A DNA stretch of 64,000 bases from Rhodoferax ferrireducens (GTDB taxonomy: Bacteria > Pseudomonadota > Gammaproteobacteria > Burkholderiales > Burkholderiaceae_C): contig NZ_QEII01000313.1 in assembly GCF_003347515.1 (NCBI RefSeq), positions 1-64,000 of the forward strand, written 5' to 3'. Position 1 is the stretch's first letter. Each line of letters starts with the position of its first letter. The notes under the pieces are model-generated. The model made no database searches. It had not been told where the DNA came from and worked only from the letters and a program-made list of their open reading frames with translations. This document shows, piece by piece, positions 7,439-15,698 of this stretch. A program made the position numbers and the translations under genes.

Positions 7439-8047
7439 ACCGCAACCGATACACCACCGCTGCCGCCGGCGCTTCAGGACTTGCTGCCTGCGGACCTCCG
7501 GCCCGCCTGCACGTATTTGAAAAGCAAACGGGGAGATCGCCTGTTCACGCTCCGCAAGAAGCCGCAGCGGATGTTTTATGTCGCCAGTGGCGAAGTGGTT
7601 TTGCAGCGCGTGGGGGTGCAGGGTGACAGCCTCGTGCTGCAGCGGGTTCGCCAGGGCTTTGTGGCCGAAGCCAGTCTGCAGTCAGCCCATTACCACTGCG
7701 ACGCGGTGGTGACCTCCCCGGCGGATCTCATTGCCATTCCGATCGAGCCCCTCAGACAAGCGCTGGTGACCGATCCCGCATTTGCAATGCGCTGGATTGC
7801 CATGCTGAATCAGGAGCTGAAACGACTTCGGTTGCAATGTGAGCGCCTGTCCCTGCGCGGTGTGGCGGATCGATTGCTGCATTTGATAGAAACAGAAGGC
7901 GAGCGCGGGCGCCTGCCGCTCCGGGCCGGGTTGAAATCGGTGGCCGCAGAACTCGGCGTGAGCCATGAAGCCCTGTATCGAACCGTCGCTGAACTGGAGA
8001 AACAACAGGTGTTACAGCGCGCAGAGGGGGAGTTGCGGATCCTTTAA
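7436..8047 (+). CDS. Crp/Fnr family transcriptional regulator
   Basis: This 203-residue protein has a cyclic-nucleotide-binding-like beta-roll (about residues 20-110, RMFYVASGEVVLQRVG), a long dimerisation helix (about 115-140) and a C-terminal helix-turn-helix (KSVAAELGVSHEALYRTVAELE). It lacks an Fnr-type N-terminal cysteine cluster, and I do not see the full cAMP-binding signature of Crp, so its effector is unknown. The start codon lies in the palindromic operator and there is no Shine-Dalgarno, so the mRNA may be leaderless and self-controlled. The divergent Spy-like gene is the obvious second target. Confidence 0.85.
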   Translation: MTATDTPPLPPALQDLLPADLRPACTYLKSKRGDRLFTLRKKPQRMFYVASGEVVLQRVGVQGDSLVLQRVRQGFVAEASLQSAHYHCDAVVTSPADLIAIPIEPLRQALVTDPAFAMRWIAMLNQELKRLRLQCERLSLRGVADRLLHLIETEGERGRLPLRAGLKSVAAELGVSHEALYRTVAELEKQQVLQRAEGELRIL

Positions 8048-8097
8048 CCCAAGACAGAGACTGCCAGTGGCGACCGCCGCCGGGATGATCCTTCTTT

Positions 8098-8688
8098 CTA
8101 GCAAGCCCCCGGCTTTTGATACCAGACGATACAGGACGTGCTGCCGCTTAATGCAGTCCCAACGGAACAAACCGGGGTCACCGGTGTGGGCAGTACAACG
8201 TCCGTCGTCGCAGGCGGATTGGCGGGATCGAGCGCTGAATAACTGGCGGCATAGCCGATGGAAGAAATGGCGATGTTGCCCGCGCCACTCTTGACCCAGG
8301 CGTAGCCAATCGGCCCACATACCGGCCCAGGCGTCATCCACGCCACGTCACCTCCTGCCACCACCGTACCGCTGGTGACCAGCGAAAACAGCGCAGGCGT
8401 GGCGTAGACGGCATATCCGTCCTTCGTCTGCAGAAGCGCACCGCCACCGGCAAAGACCGACAGCACCAGCAAAAATACACCACGACCCGATTTGCGGCGG
8501 ATGAACATCAAGCCGAACAGCGCGAGCATCACGGCCATGGACGCCGTCAGCCACGGCGAGAGGGGCACCGGACTGACAGCACCGCCCGCCCCTGCAAAAC
8601 CAACAATCACTTGCGCCGATGTGGTCTGCGCGAACGTACCGGCGAGCAAGGCTGCGCCGCCATGGAGAGATAAATCCCGTATCTTCAT
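8098..8688 (-). CDS. Exported protein with an internal exosortase-type sorting segment (midcut-by-XrtH-like)
   Basis: This 196-residue protein has an N-terminal signal peptide (about residues 1-25), then a sorting-signal-like tripartite block at about 37-70: PLSPW, a hydrophobic helix, and a basic RRKSGRG cluster. Such blocks (PEP-CTERM/IPTL-CTERM type) are normally at the extreme C-terminus. Here about 125 further residues follow, as described for 'midcut-by-XrtH' proteins, which are thought to be cut in the middle by exosortase H. The C-terminal part has several Cys. No exosortase gene is in this window. It has its own copy of the SARP-like operator, as does its neighbour. Identification is by recall of the family pattern. 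Confidence 0.6.
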   Translation of the reverse strand: MKIRDLSLHGGAALLAGTFAQTTSAQVIVGFAGAGGAVSPVPLSPWLTASMAVMLALFGLMFIRRKSGRGVFLLVLSVFAGGGALLQTKDGYAVYATPALFSLVTSGTVVAGGDVAWMTPGPVCGPIGYAWVKSGAGNIAISSIGYAASYSALDPANPPATTDVVLPTPVTPVCSVGTALSGSTSCIVWYQKPGAC

Positions 8689-8716
8689 TTGTGTTTCTCA
8701 GTCGTTGATCCATCCC

Positions 8717-8748
8717 ATCCTATAAAGCCACCGTTCGCCAATCGTTCA
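8717..8748 (-). promoter_or_regulatory. SARP-like operator/promoter, copy 1
   Basis: On the minus strand GAACGAT (8747-8741) and GAACGGT (8736-8730) form heptamer-like direct repeats with an 11-bp period, followed after 7 nt by TAGGAT (8722-8717) as a -10. It is identical to copy 2 at 31 of 32 positions. The -10 lies 28 nt before the start codon at 8688. Confidence 0.6.
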
Positions 8749-8773
8749 CAGCGTCACTCACCCCGACCATGGC

Positions 8774-9136
8774 TTAAACACCACATACGCCTATGTCAAC
8801 TGGCGACCCCTTGTAGTTTGTTTTGGAACGGCAAGCGCCAGTGGGTGTCGCCACACAAGTGCCCGACGTGGCTGTACCGACCACAAGGGCGCCGTTGACA
8901 TAGGCTTTCTTGCCATAGCCAATGTCGGCAGCTGCGGCCGGAGCGGCCGCTTCCGTGGTGTCCACCACGTTCAAATGGCCACTCACCCCGAAGATGCTCA
9001 CACCCCGGGTTCCGTCCGTCCTCAGACGCGGAAAGCTTTGGCCAGTCGCGTCGAGAATCCCGGCCAAAACGGGTGTCACGATGGCGGCAAATGCCAGAAG
9101 TAGCCATGCATCAAACTTGCGTGCTGAAAACGCCAT
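8774..9136 (-). CDS. Small exported protein of unknown function, co-controlled with the midcut-type gene
   Basis: This 120-residue protein has an N-terminal hydrophobic signal/anchor (FDAWLLLAFAAIVTPVLAG), a Gly/Ala-rich middle and a Cys-containing C-terminus (three Cys in the last 30 residues). I do not recognise the family. I chose the Met at 9136 over 9160 because the putative -10 (9169-9164) ends only 3 nt from 9160, whereas 9136 gives the same -10-to-start spacing (about 28 nt) as the neighbouring gene. Nearly identical upstream elements suggest the two exported proteins are expressed together and perhaps act together. Confidence 0.65.
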   Translation of the reverse strand: MAFSARKFDAWLLLAFAAIVTPVLAGILDATGQSFPRLRTDGTRGVSIFGVSGHLNVVDTTEAAAPAAAADIGYGKKAYVNGALVVGTATSGTCVATPTGACRSKTNYKGSPVDIGVCGV

Positions 9137-9163
9137 ATTTCTAAAATCCGGTTGATTCAACGT

Positions 9164-9195
9164 ATCCTATAAACCCACCGTTCGCCAATCGTTCA
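9164..9195 (-). promoter_or_regulatory. SARP-like operator/promoter, copy 2
   Basis: GAACGAT (9194-9188) and GAACGGT (9183-9177) on the minus strand have an 11-bp period and are followed by TAGGAT (9169-9164). The element's last base is the A of the ATG of the SARP-like regulator gene on the plus strand, so occupancy could also affect that gene. Confidence 0.6.
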
Positions 9196-12100
9196 TGAAC
9201 TCACACCCCCCTGATCACGGTCTCCAGCTGATGTTGCTCGGTGGCTTCGAGGCGCGCCTGCAGGGCCGCCCCGTTCCCGGGATCACCTACAACAAGATGC
9301 GCGCGCTGCTGGTTTACCTGGCGGTGGAGCGATCGCAGGATCACCCGCGGGAGGTGTTGGCCGAGCTGTTGTGGAGCGGCAACGACCCCACCACGGCGCG
9401 CGGCAATCTGCGCCGGACCTTGTCGGACTTGCGCCGGGTGCTGGAGCTGCCCAGCGGCACCGTCATGTTCGCCACCAGCAAGCACACCCTGCGTTTCATT
9501 CCGAATGGCTACGTCGATGCGCTGGACTTCACCGGTTCCATGCCAGCCGGGGCCGAAGAGCGGCTCATGGCCCTGTACTGCGGCGAATTCCTGGCGGGCC
9601 TGTCCGTGCCGGACAGCCCGGAGTTCGAACGCTGGCTGCAGATCCAGCGCGAAACCCTGCACCGACGCGCCCTGGCCTTGCTGGAGCAACTCGCGAATCG
9701 CCATGCGCAGGCGGGCGATAGCGGCCGGGCGCTGCCCTTCGCCTTGCGCTACACGGAGCTGGACCCGTGGGACGAGAACGCCTGCTGCCGGGTCATGCGC
9801 CTGTATGCGTTGAATGAGCAGCACAGCGCGGCAGCGCGGCACTACCAGGCCTACTGCCGCCTGTTGAAGGACGAGCTGGGGGCCTTGCCCAACAACGAAA
9901 CCCGCCAGTTGGCTGAACATATACGCCATGGCCGGCCCGGCGCTGATCTGCCGCAAGCCGTCCCAACGCCGTCACCCGTCCTGGCGCAGCCGCAGGCGGA
10001 ACGGCGCCAGGTGAGCGTGCTGTACTGCGAATTGACGCTGACCGCGATTGACGATCTGGATGAGGCCATGGCGCTGTTGGCCACGCCCCAGGCACGCTGT
10101 GTGCAAATCATCCGCGAGTTTTCAGGGCATATCGTGCAAACGCATGGCGGCGGATTGCTGGCCTATTTCGGTTATCCGCAAGCCCGCGAAGACGCGGCCC
10201 GCCATGCGGTGCAGGCGGCCCTGGCCATGACGCGCGAAACGGCCTACGGCATTGAAATCCGCACCAGTGTGCATACCGGACTGGTCATCACCGGCGGCGC
10301 GTCTTCCATGCCCGACACCGTCGGCAAGACCTCCCGGCTGGCCATCCAGTTGCGCCAGAATGCGGGGCCTGACGCCGTGGCCATCAGCCAGGACACACAC
10401 GCCCTGGTGTCCGGCTATTTCGACTGCCTCAGCCTGGGCGTGCAACCCATGCCCGGCCTGGCGCAAGCGCTGGAGGTCTTCAAGGTGCTGCGGGAAAGCG
10501 GTGCGCGCACCCGGCTGGATGCAGCCGGGCAGTTGACCCCGCTGGCCGGTCGCCTGGCCGAGACCGCGCAGCTCATGGGCTTGTGGGCCACGGCCGCGCA
10601 AGGCGCGCGCCAGGTTGCGCTGGTGCTGGGCGAGGCCGGCATGGGCAAGTCCCGCCTGCTGCACACCTTGAAGGCGCGACTGGCGGACCAGCCTCACACG
10701 CTGCGCGAGTTGCGCTGTTTCCCGGAGTTCAGCCAGTCGCCTTTTCAACCGCTGATCGCCATGCTCGAGGCCATTTTTGGCTTCACGCACGGTGACACGC
10801 CGGCCGCCAGGTGCGCGCGGCTGGTGCAGTACCTGCAAGTCCATTTCCCGGCCTCGGCGCCACAGGCCATTCCGCTGCTCGCGGAACTGCTGTCCCTGCC
10901 ACCCGTTGCGCAGTACCCGGTCCCCGATTTCTCGCCGCAAAAACAGAAAGAACAGACGATCGCCCTGCTGCTGGCCTTGCTGCAAACCCTGGCCCTGCAA
11001 CAACCCGTGTTGCTCATCGTGGAAGACCTGCACTGGGTCGATCCCTCCACGCTGGAATTGTTGACCCTGTTCGTGGAGCAAGCGGGGGCGGGCGCGATTC
11101 TCGCGGTGTTCACGGCCCGGCCCGACTTTGATCCGCCCTGGCGGGAATCGCTGGAGTCCACGCTGGCGCTCACGCCACTGGGCGAGGCCGAGGTGCTGGA
11201 CATGATCGCGTCCTTGCGCGCGGACATTCCGGCGGCGACGATACGACGCATCGTGGAACGCGCCGACGGGGTGCCGCTGTTTGTCGAGGAGATGGCAAAG
11301 TTTGCGGGCCTGGACCATCAAGCCGGCGTGCCCAGCACGCTGCACGATCTGCTGGCTGCACGAATGGACACCCTGGGTGAGGCGAAGTACACGGCGCAGC
11401 TGGCGGCCACGCTCGGGCGCGAATTCAATCTGGAGGTGCTGCGCCAGGTCTTCCCCCAGGGTCCCGCCCCGCTGGCGCAGGCCCTGAATGCCTTGCAGGA
11501 AGCCGGCCTGATCTCCAAGACCAGCGAGGCGGCCTGTCAATTCAAGCATGCCCTGATCCAGGAAGCGGCCTACCAATCCCAAACCCGGGCGGCCCGGCAG
11601 GAGGCCCATCAGCGCATCGCGCAGGCCCTGCAAAGTCACTTCCCCACCGTGGTCACGACCCAGCCGGAATTGCTGGCACGGCACTGGTCGGCTGGCGGAG
11701 ACACCCGCCAGGCCGTGACCTACTGGGTCCAGGCCGGGCAACGCGCCGCCCAGAGTTCCGCCAATACCGAGGCGCTGGGCCACTTCAACGCCGGCCTGCA
11801 GCTCCTGATGACGCTGCCCCCCTCGGCCGAACGCGACCCGCTGGAATTTGCCTTGCGCGTGAACCTCGGCACGACACTGTGCGCCACGCAGGGCTATGGC
11901 AGCGCCGAGGCGGGCGCGGCCTATGGCCGGGCACTTGAATTAGGCGAGGCCTTGGGCGATGGCCCCGGCCTGTTCAAGGCGACGTGGGGTCTGTGGCTGG
12001 GGTCGAGTTCGCGCGTCGGGCACGAGCATGCCCTCGAACTGGCGACCAAGCTGCTGCAACTGGCGCAGCAGGACCGGGATCCGCTGCGACTTCAAAAAGC

Positions 12101-13013
12101 CCACTACGCCATGGGCAACAGCCTGCTGTGGACCGGCCAACTGAGCGCAGCACGGGCCCATCAGGAACAGGCCATGGCGCTGTACCAGCCCTCTCACCAC
12201 GACATCATGGTGCGCGAGCTCGGCGAAAACATTTGCGTCTCGACCGGCTCCCAGCTGGCCTGGGTCTTGTGGCTGCAGGGCTTTCCGGATCAGGCGCGGG
12301 CCGTCGGCGAGCAGACGCTGACGCTGGCGCGCCAGGTCAACCATCCCTACAGCCGGTGCTATGCCAAAGCCCACGTCATGGTGCTTAGCCGCTGGCTGAG
12401 ACAGACCGACACCACCCGCCAGTTAGCGGAAGAAACCATGGCGCTGGCCCACCAACACGGGTTCCCGCTCTGGCTGCTCTCGGGCCTGGCGTTCCAGGGC
12501 TGGGCCCTGGTTTTGCAAGGCGAGGCGAAAGGCATCGCCCAACTGCAGCAAGCGGTTGACACGGTTCGCGCGGCCATGAGCGGAATCGAGGCGTTCTTTC
12601 TGGCGCCGCTGGGCGAGGCCTGCCTGCATTTGGGGCAATGGGAGCAGTCCGCGGCGGTGGCGAATGCCGCCCTCGCGGTCGTGCACGCCAAAGACGACCG
12701 CTTTCTGGAAAGCGAGATTCTTCGCCTCAAGGGCGAATGCCTGTTGGCCATGCCCTTGTCCGACACGAAAGAGGCCGAAACCTGTTTCAACCAGGCCCTG
12801 GCCATCAGCCGGCGCCAAGGAGCGAAGTCCCTGGAACTGCGGGCGGCCACGAGCCTGGCCCGGCTCTGGCAGCAGCAAGACAAAAAAGAGGATGCGCGCA
12901 CGATGCTGGAGGACATCTACAACGCGTTCACGGAAGGCCTGGACACCGCCGATCTGCAGGATGCGCGGGCGCTGCTGGATGCGGATGCACTGCACGAACC
13001 TGCTTGCTACTAG
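9195..13013 (+). CDS. Large SARP-like regulator: BTAD, cyclase-like, AAA ATPase and TPR domains
   Basis: This 1272-residue cytoplasmic protein begins with an OmpR-type DNA-binding plus bacterial transcriptional activation domain (about residues 10-245; LQLMLLGGFEARLQGR, then SELLW-like and TLSDLRRVLE motifs). About 270-430 resembles a class III adenylate/guanylate cyclase domain, but the catalytic metal-binding Asp positions are not conserved (VSVLYCELT replaces the usual D), so it is probably non-catalytic. An AAA/NACHT-like ATPase follows, with Walker A GEAGMGKS near 479-486 and Walker B LLIVEDLHWVD near 603-613, then about 450 residues of TPR-like helices. The architecture is that of AfsR/MalT-type signal-integrating activators. 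No Shine-Dalgarno precedes ATG 9195. The last codons and stop lie in a copy of the dispersed repeat. Confidence 0.85.
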   Translation: MNSHPPDHGLQLMLLGGFEARLQGRPVPGITYNKMRALLVYLAVERSQDHPREVLAELLWSGNDPTTARGNLRRTLSDLRRVLELPSGTVMFATSKHTLRFIPNGYVDALDFTGSMPAGAEERLMALYCGEFLAGLSVPDSPEFERWLQIQRETLHRRALALLEQLANRHAQAGDSGRALPFALRYTELDPWDENACCRVMRLYALNEQHSAAARHYQAYCRLLKDELGALPNNETRQLAEHIRHGRPGADLPQAVPTPSPVLAQPQAERRQVSVLYCELTLTAIDDLDEAMALLATPQARCVQIIREFSGHIVQTHGGGLLAYFGYPQAREDAARHAVQAALAMTRETAYGIEIRTSVHTGLVITGGASSMPDTVGKTSRLAIQLRQNAGPDAVAISQDTHALVSGYFDCLSLGVQPMPGLAQALEVFKVLRESGARTRLDAAGQLTPLAGRLAETAQLMGLWATAAQGARQVALVLGEAGMGKSRLLHTLKARLADQPHTLRELRCFPEFSQSPFQPLIAMLEAIFGFTHGDTPAARCARLVQYLQVHFPASAPQAIPLLAELLSLPPVAQYPVPDFSPQKQKEQTIALLLALLQTLALQQPVLLIVEDLHWVDPSTLELLTLFVEQAGAGAILAVFTARPDFDPPWRESLESTLALTPLGEAEVLDMIASLRADIPAATIRRIVERADGVPLFVEEMAKFAGLDHQAGVPSTLHDLLAARMDTLGEAKYTAQLAATLGREFNLEVLRQVFPQGPAPLAQALNALQEAGLISKTSEAACQFKHALIQEAAYQSQTRAARQEAHQRIAQALQSHFPTVVTTQPELLARHWSAGGDTRQAVTYWVQAGQRAAQSSANTEALGHFNAGLQLLMTLPPSAERDPLEFALRVNLGTTLCATQGYGSAEAGAAYGRALELGEALGDGPGLFKATWGLWLGSSSRVGHEHALELATKLLQLAQQDRDPLRLQKAHYAMGNSLLWTGQLSAARAHQEQAMALYQPSHHDIMVRELGENICVSTGSQLAWVLWLQGFPDQARAVGEQTLTLARQVNHPYSRCYAKAHVMVLSRWLRQTDTTRQLAEETMALAHQHGFPLWLLSGLAFQGWALVLQGEAKGIAQLQQAVDTVRAAMSGIEAFFLAPLGEACLHLGQWEQSAAVANAALAVVHAKDDRFLESEILRLKGECLLAMPLSDTKEAETCFNQALAISRRQGAKSLELRAATSLARLWQQQDKKEDARTMLEDIYNAFTEGLDTADLQDARALLDADALHEPACY

Positions 13014-13060
13014 TTTAATAGCTGCTTGCGCAAACAATACGCGGGCTAGAGGCCTGTTTG
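13006..13060 (+). repeat. Dispersed repeat, copy 2
   Basis: GCTAC-N7-ATAGC (13006-13022) is followed by TGCTTGCGCA and ACGCGGGCTAGAGGCC, closely matching the copy at 33952. It fills the gap between the convergent SARP-like and histidine kinase genes and supplies the stop codon (13011-13013) of the former. Confidence 0.75.
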
Positions 13061-13075
13061 ATATAAATCACTGGC

Positions 13076-14833
13076 TCAGTACGGCAGGACGCTCACCAAG
13101 CCACGGTACAACTGGCTGGGCGATACTGGTTTGTGCAACAGCGGGACGCCGCTGGCCTGGGCTTCGCGCAGGCGGTCGGGTGCGGTGTCCCCTGTGATCA
13201 GCAAAGCGGGCAAGGCGTCCCCGGTCAACTGGCGCAAGGCCACAATGGCCTCGACCCCGGTGCGCTGCTCGCGCAGGCGATAGTCGCTGACCACCACATC
13301 CGGCGGAAGGCGGCGTGCCAGTTCAAGGGCCTCCTCTATCGATTCCGCAACCTGGCATTCACAACCCCACGCGCACAGCAGATGCAGCATGCCGGCGCGC
13401 ACGCTTTCGTCATCGTCGATCACCAGCACGCGCACGTTGAGCATCTGTGTCCGCCCGAGATCGACGACGGCCGGCGCGACAGTCACGGCCGTCGTGGCCA
13501 GCGGCAGGAGCAGGCGAAACACGCTGCCGCGATGGGGCGTGGAGGTCAGCGTCAGGCCATGGCCCAGGGCGCGCACCAGCCCGTCCACAATGGCCAGGCC
13601 CAGGCCCAGCCCCTTGCGGCGGTCCCGCTCGGGATTGCCCAATTGGTGAAACTCCCGAAACACCTCGCGTTGCTGCGCGGGCTCGATGCCCAGGCCGGTG
13701 TCCCACACCTCCAGCACGGCCTGATCGCCATGCCGTCTGCAGACCACCAGCAAGCCGCCGTGGTCGGTGTAGCGAATAGCGTTGGATACCAGATTGCGCA
13801 GGATCAACTCGACCAACCCCACGTCGGACTGCACCAGCAGATCCGTTTCGCGCGAACGGTACGAGAGGCCTTTCGCGTCGGCCTGCCGCTCAAATTCCCG
13901 CTCGATCTTGTTGAGCAAAGGCTGCATCTGAAACGGCAGCACCTGGGGCTGGATCACACCGGCCTCGATGCGAGAAAAGTCAAGCAGGGTGTTGAGCATG
14001 TCCGCAGAGGCTTCGCTCGCCGCGCTGGCACTGGCGAGCAGCTTGCGCTGGTGCGGGCTCAGGTCCGTGCACGACAGGACCTCCAGAAGCAAACCCTGGG
14101 CGTGAATCGGTTGGCGCAGATCATGGCTGGCCGCCGCAAGAAACTTGGACTTGGCGGCATTGGCCTGTTCGGCCTCGTGACGGGCCTGTTCGGCAATGGC
14201 GGTCTCCATGCGCAGTTTTTCCATCAGCTCTATATTCTCAAAACGCAGATCAATCGACGTGCGCACCGTGCGGGCGGTGTTGACTGACTGGCCCAGCATG
14301 ATGACCATGTACAAAAAACCGGCGACGGCCAACGCGGTGTACGCCGGATCGCCCAATAAAAGAAGCTTGACCATGGCGACCATGGTTATGAAGGAGGAAA
14401 ACGCGGCAAAGACCGGCAGCACGGGTGACAGGATGGACATGGCATTGGCGGCCACGGCGGCCAGCACGGCAATGACCAACACGCTGCCGGCCAGGGTACT
14501 GGTATCCAATGCAACCCAGGGCAACGCGCCCCAGACGGCGCCATCGATGCCGTTCAGAAAAATCAGAGCCCAGACCACACGGGGCGCCGCATCCCGGCCC
14601 ATGCCGCGGGAGAGATGGCGACGCCCATGAAGCCAGCAGCCGAGTTTGGAGATGATCACGGCAGCGCACCAACCCGCGAGGTCGGTCGAATCCGCGTTGT
14701 GGGCCAGCACCCAAAACAGAAGGATCACGATCAGACAGGTCGGGATGACCGAGCTGCCCTGGTTGCGCATCGACAACCGCAACTGCTCCACCAGAACGCG
14801 CCCTTCGGCCAGCTGCAGCAGCTTGATCCTCAT
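13076..14833 (-). CDS. Membrane hybrid sensor histidine kinase with C-terminal receiver
   Basis: This 585-residue protein has about five or six N-terminal membrane helices (residues 25-190) with no recognisable periplasmic sensor, a short coiled linker, a HisKA domain with H-box SHDLRQPIHAQG (His about 234), an HATPase domain (LRNLVSNAIRYTDHGG; DTGLGI; KGLGLGLAIV) and a receiver domain with phospho-Asp in VVVSDYRL (about 511). The H-box and hydrophobic sensor resemble other Burkholderiales membrane hybrid kinases. Start 14833 is chosen because it follows the upstream regulator's stop by 14 bp. It forms an operon with the NarL-type gene and is divergent from the pilus cluster. Confidence 0.88.
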   Translation of the reverse strand: MRIKLLQLAEGRVLVEQLRLSMRNQGSSVIPTCLIVILLFWVLAHNADSTDLAGWCAAVIISKLGCWLHGRRHLSRGMGRDAAPRVVWALIFLNGIDGAVWGALPWVALDTSTLAGSVLVIAVLAAVAANAMSILSPVLPVFAAFSSFITMVAMVKLLLLGDPAYTALAVAGFLYMVIMLGQSVNTARTVRTSIDLRFENIELMEKLRMETAIAEQARHEAEQANAAKSKFLAAASHDLRQPIHAQGLLLEVLSCTDLSPHQRKLLASASAASEASADMLNTLLDFSRIEAGVIQPQVLPFQMQPLLNKIEREFERQADAKGLSYRSRETDLLVQSDVGLVELILRNLVSNAIRYTDHGGLLVVCRRHGDQAVLEVWDTGLGIEPAQQREVFREFHQLGNPERDRRKGLGLGLAIVDGLVRALGHGLTLTSTPHRGSVFRLLLPLATTAVTVAPAVVDLGRTQMLNVRVLVIDDDESVRAGMLHLLCAWGCECQVAESIEEALELARRLPPDVVVSDYRLREQRTGVEAIVALRQLTGDALPALLITGDTAPDRLREAQASGVPLLHKPVSPSQLYRGLVSVLPY

Positions 14834-14847
14834 GCGGCCGTCATGCC

Positions 14848-15450
14848 TCAGCCCACCAGCGCCTGACAACGCGCGGCGAACACGGCTTCTGTGCGGCTCG
14901 CCACGCCGAAAAACTCCAGGATGTCCTGCACATGCCTGCGCACGGTGTTGTCCGACACCGTCAGCTGGCGCGCAATGAGCTTGTTCGAGAGCCCCTGGTG
15001 CAGCAGTTCGAGCACCTCGCACTGACGTGGCGTCAAGCGCCGCGGCGCGGCACGGCTGGCAATGGATGGCAGGCCGCCCACGCTGCCGCGCAAAACCAGA
15101 AGGATGGCTTCCACAATTTGTGCGGCCGCCTGGGCCTTGGACACAAAACCGGCGGCACCCCGCGCCAGCGCCAGACGCACGGTCTCAGGCTCATCATGGG
15201 ATGACAACATCAACACAGGCGTCATAGGCCATTTGTGTTTGAGCAGCCCGATGCCTTCAAGTCCACTCAAGCCATTGAGCCGGATGTCCAGCAACACCAC
15301 GTCCACATGGTCGGGCGCGCCGGCCAGGGCCTCATCCAGGGAGGCCGCCTCGAAAATCCGGGTACCCGGCATGGCCGTGCCAATGACCATTCCCAGCCCG
15401 ATACGGAAGATGGCGTGATCGTCAATTAATGCGACGCAGATGGAACTCAT
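14848..15450 (-). CDS. NarL/FixJ-type response regulator
   Basis: This 200-residue protein has an N-terminal receiver (DDH at about 10-12; phospho-Asp in VVLLDIRLNGLSG about 55; Lys in GFVSKA) and a C-terminal LuxR-type helix-turn-helix (RLTPRQCEVLELLHQGLSNKLIARQL..., residues 136-195). It is the first gene of a two-gene operon with the hybrid kinase and divergent from the pilus cluster (248 bp apart), which makes that cluster a plausible target. GTAAC repeats in the shared intergenic region are candidate binding sites, by inference only. Confidence 0.9.
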   Translation of the reverse strand: MSSICVALIDDHAIFRIGLGMVIGTAMPGTRIFEAASLDEALAGAPDHVDVVLLDIRLNGLSGLEGIGLLKHKWPMTPVLMLSSHDEPETVRLALARGAAGFVSKAQAAAQIVEAILLVLRGSVGGLPSIASRAAPRRLTPRQCEVLELLHQGLSNKLIARQLTVSDNTVRRHVQDILEFFGVASRTEAVFAARCQALVG

Positions 15451-15698
15451 GGGTCATTTCATCACGGCGCCGATGCGTCGGGCATGGTCTTTATGGACCA
15501 TTTCAATGTGCTGCATTGCTACGTACACTCGCGCCCTGTAACTATTTGTAACGATATTTCCTAGCACATCATCCTTTGCATTTGTTTGATCAACCTTAGT
15601 AAATAGTAACAAGCTGTTGCCGAATCGTAAACAAATGCAGACAAAGCCCCTGTGGCTGCTTGTTTTCTTCCATTTTTCCTTACCTCTGAGAGGGCACC
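15451..15698. promoter_or_regulatory. Divergent control region between the two-component operon and the pilus cluster
   Basis: This 248-bp AT-rich gap carries GTAAC at 15538-15542, 15548-15552 and 15606-15610, the first two as direct repeats 10 bp apart. I see no clear sigma-70 or sigma-54 promoter. GAGAGGG just before 15699 is the ribosome-binding site of the first pilin gene. Confidence 0.4.
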
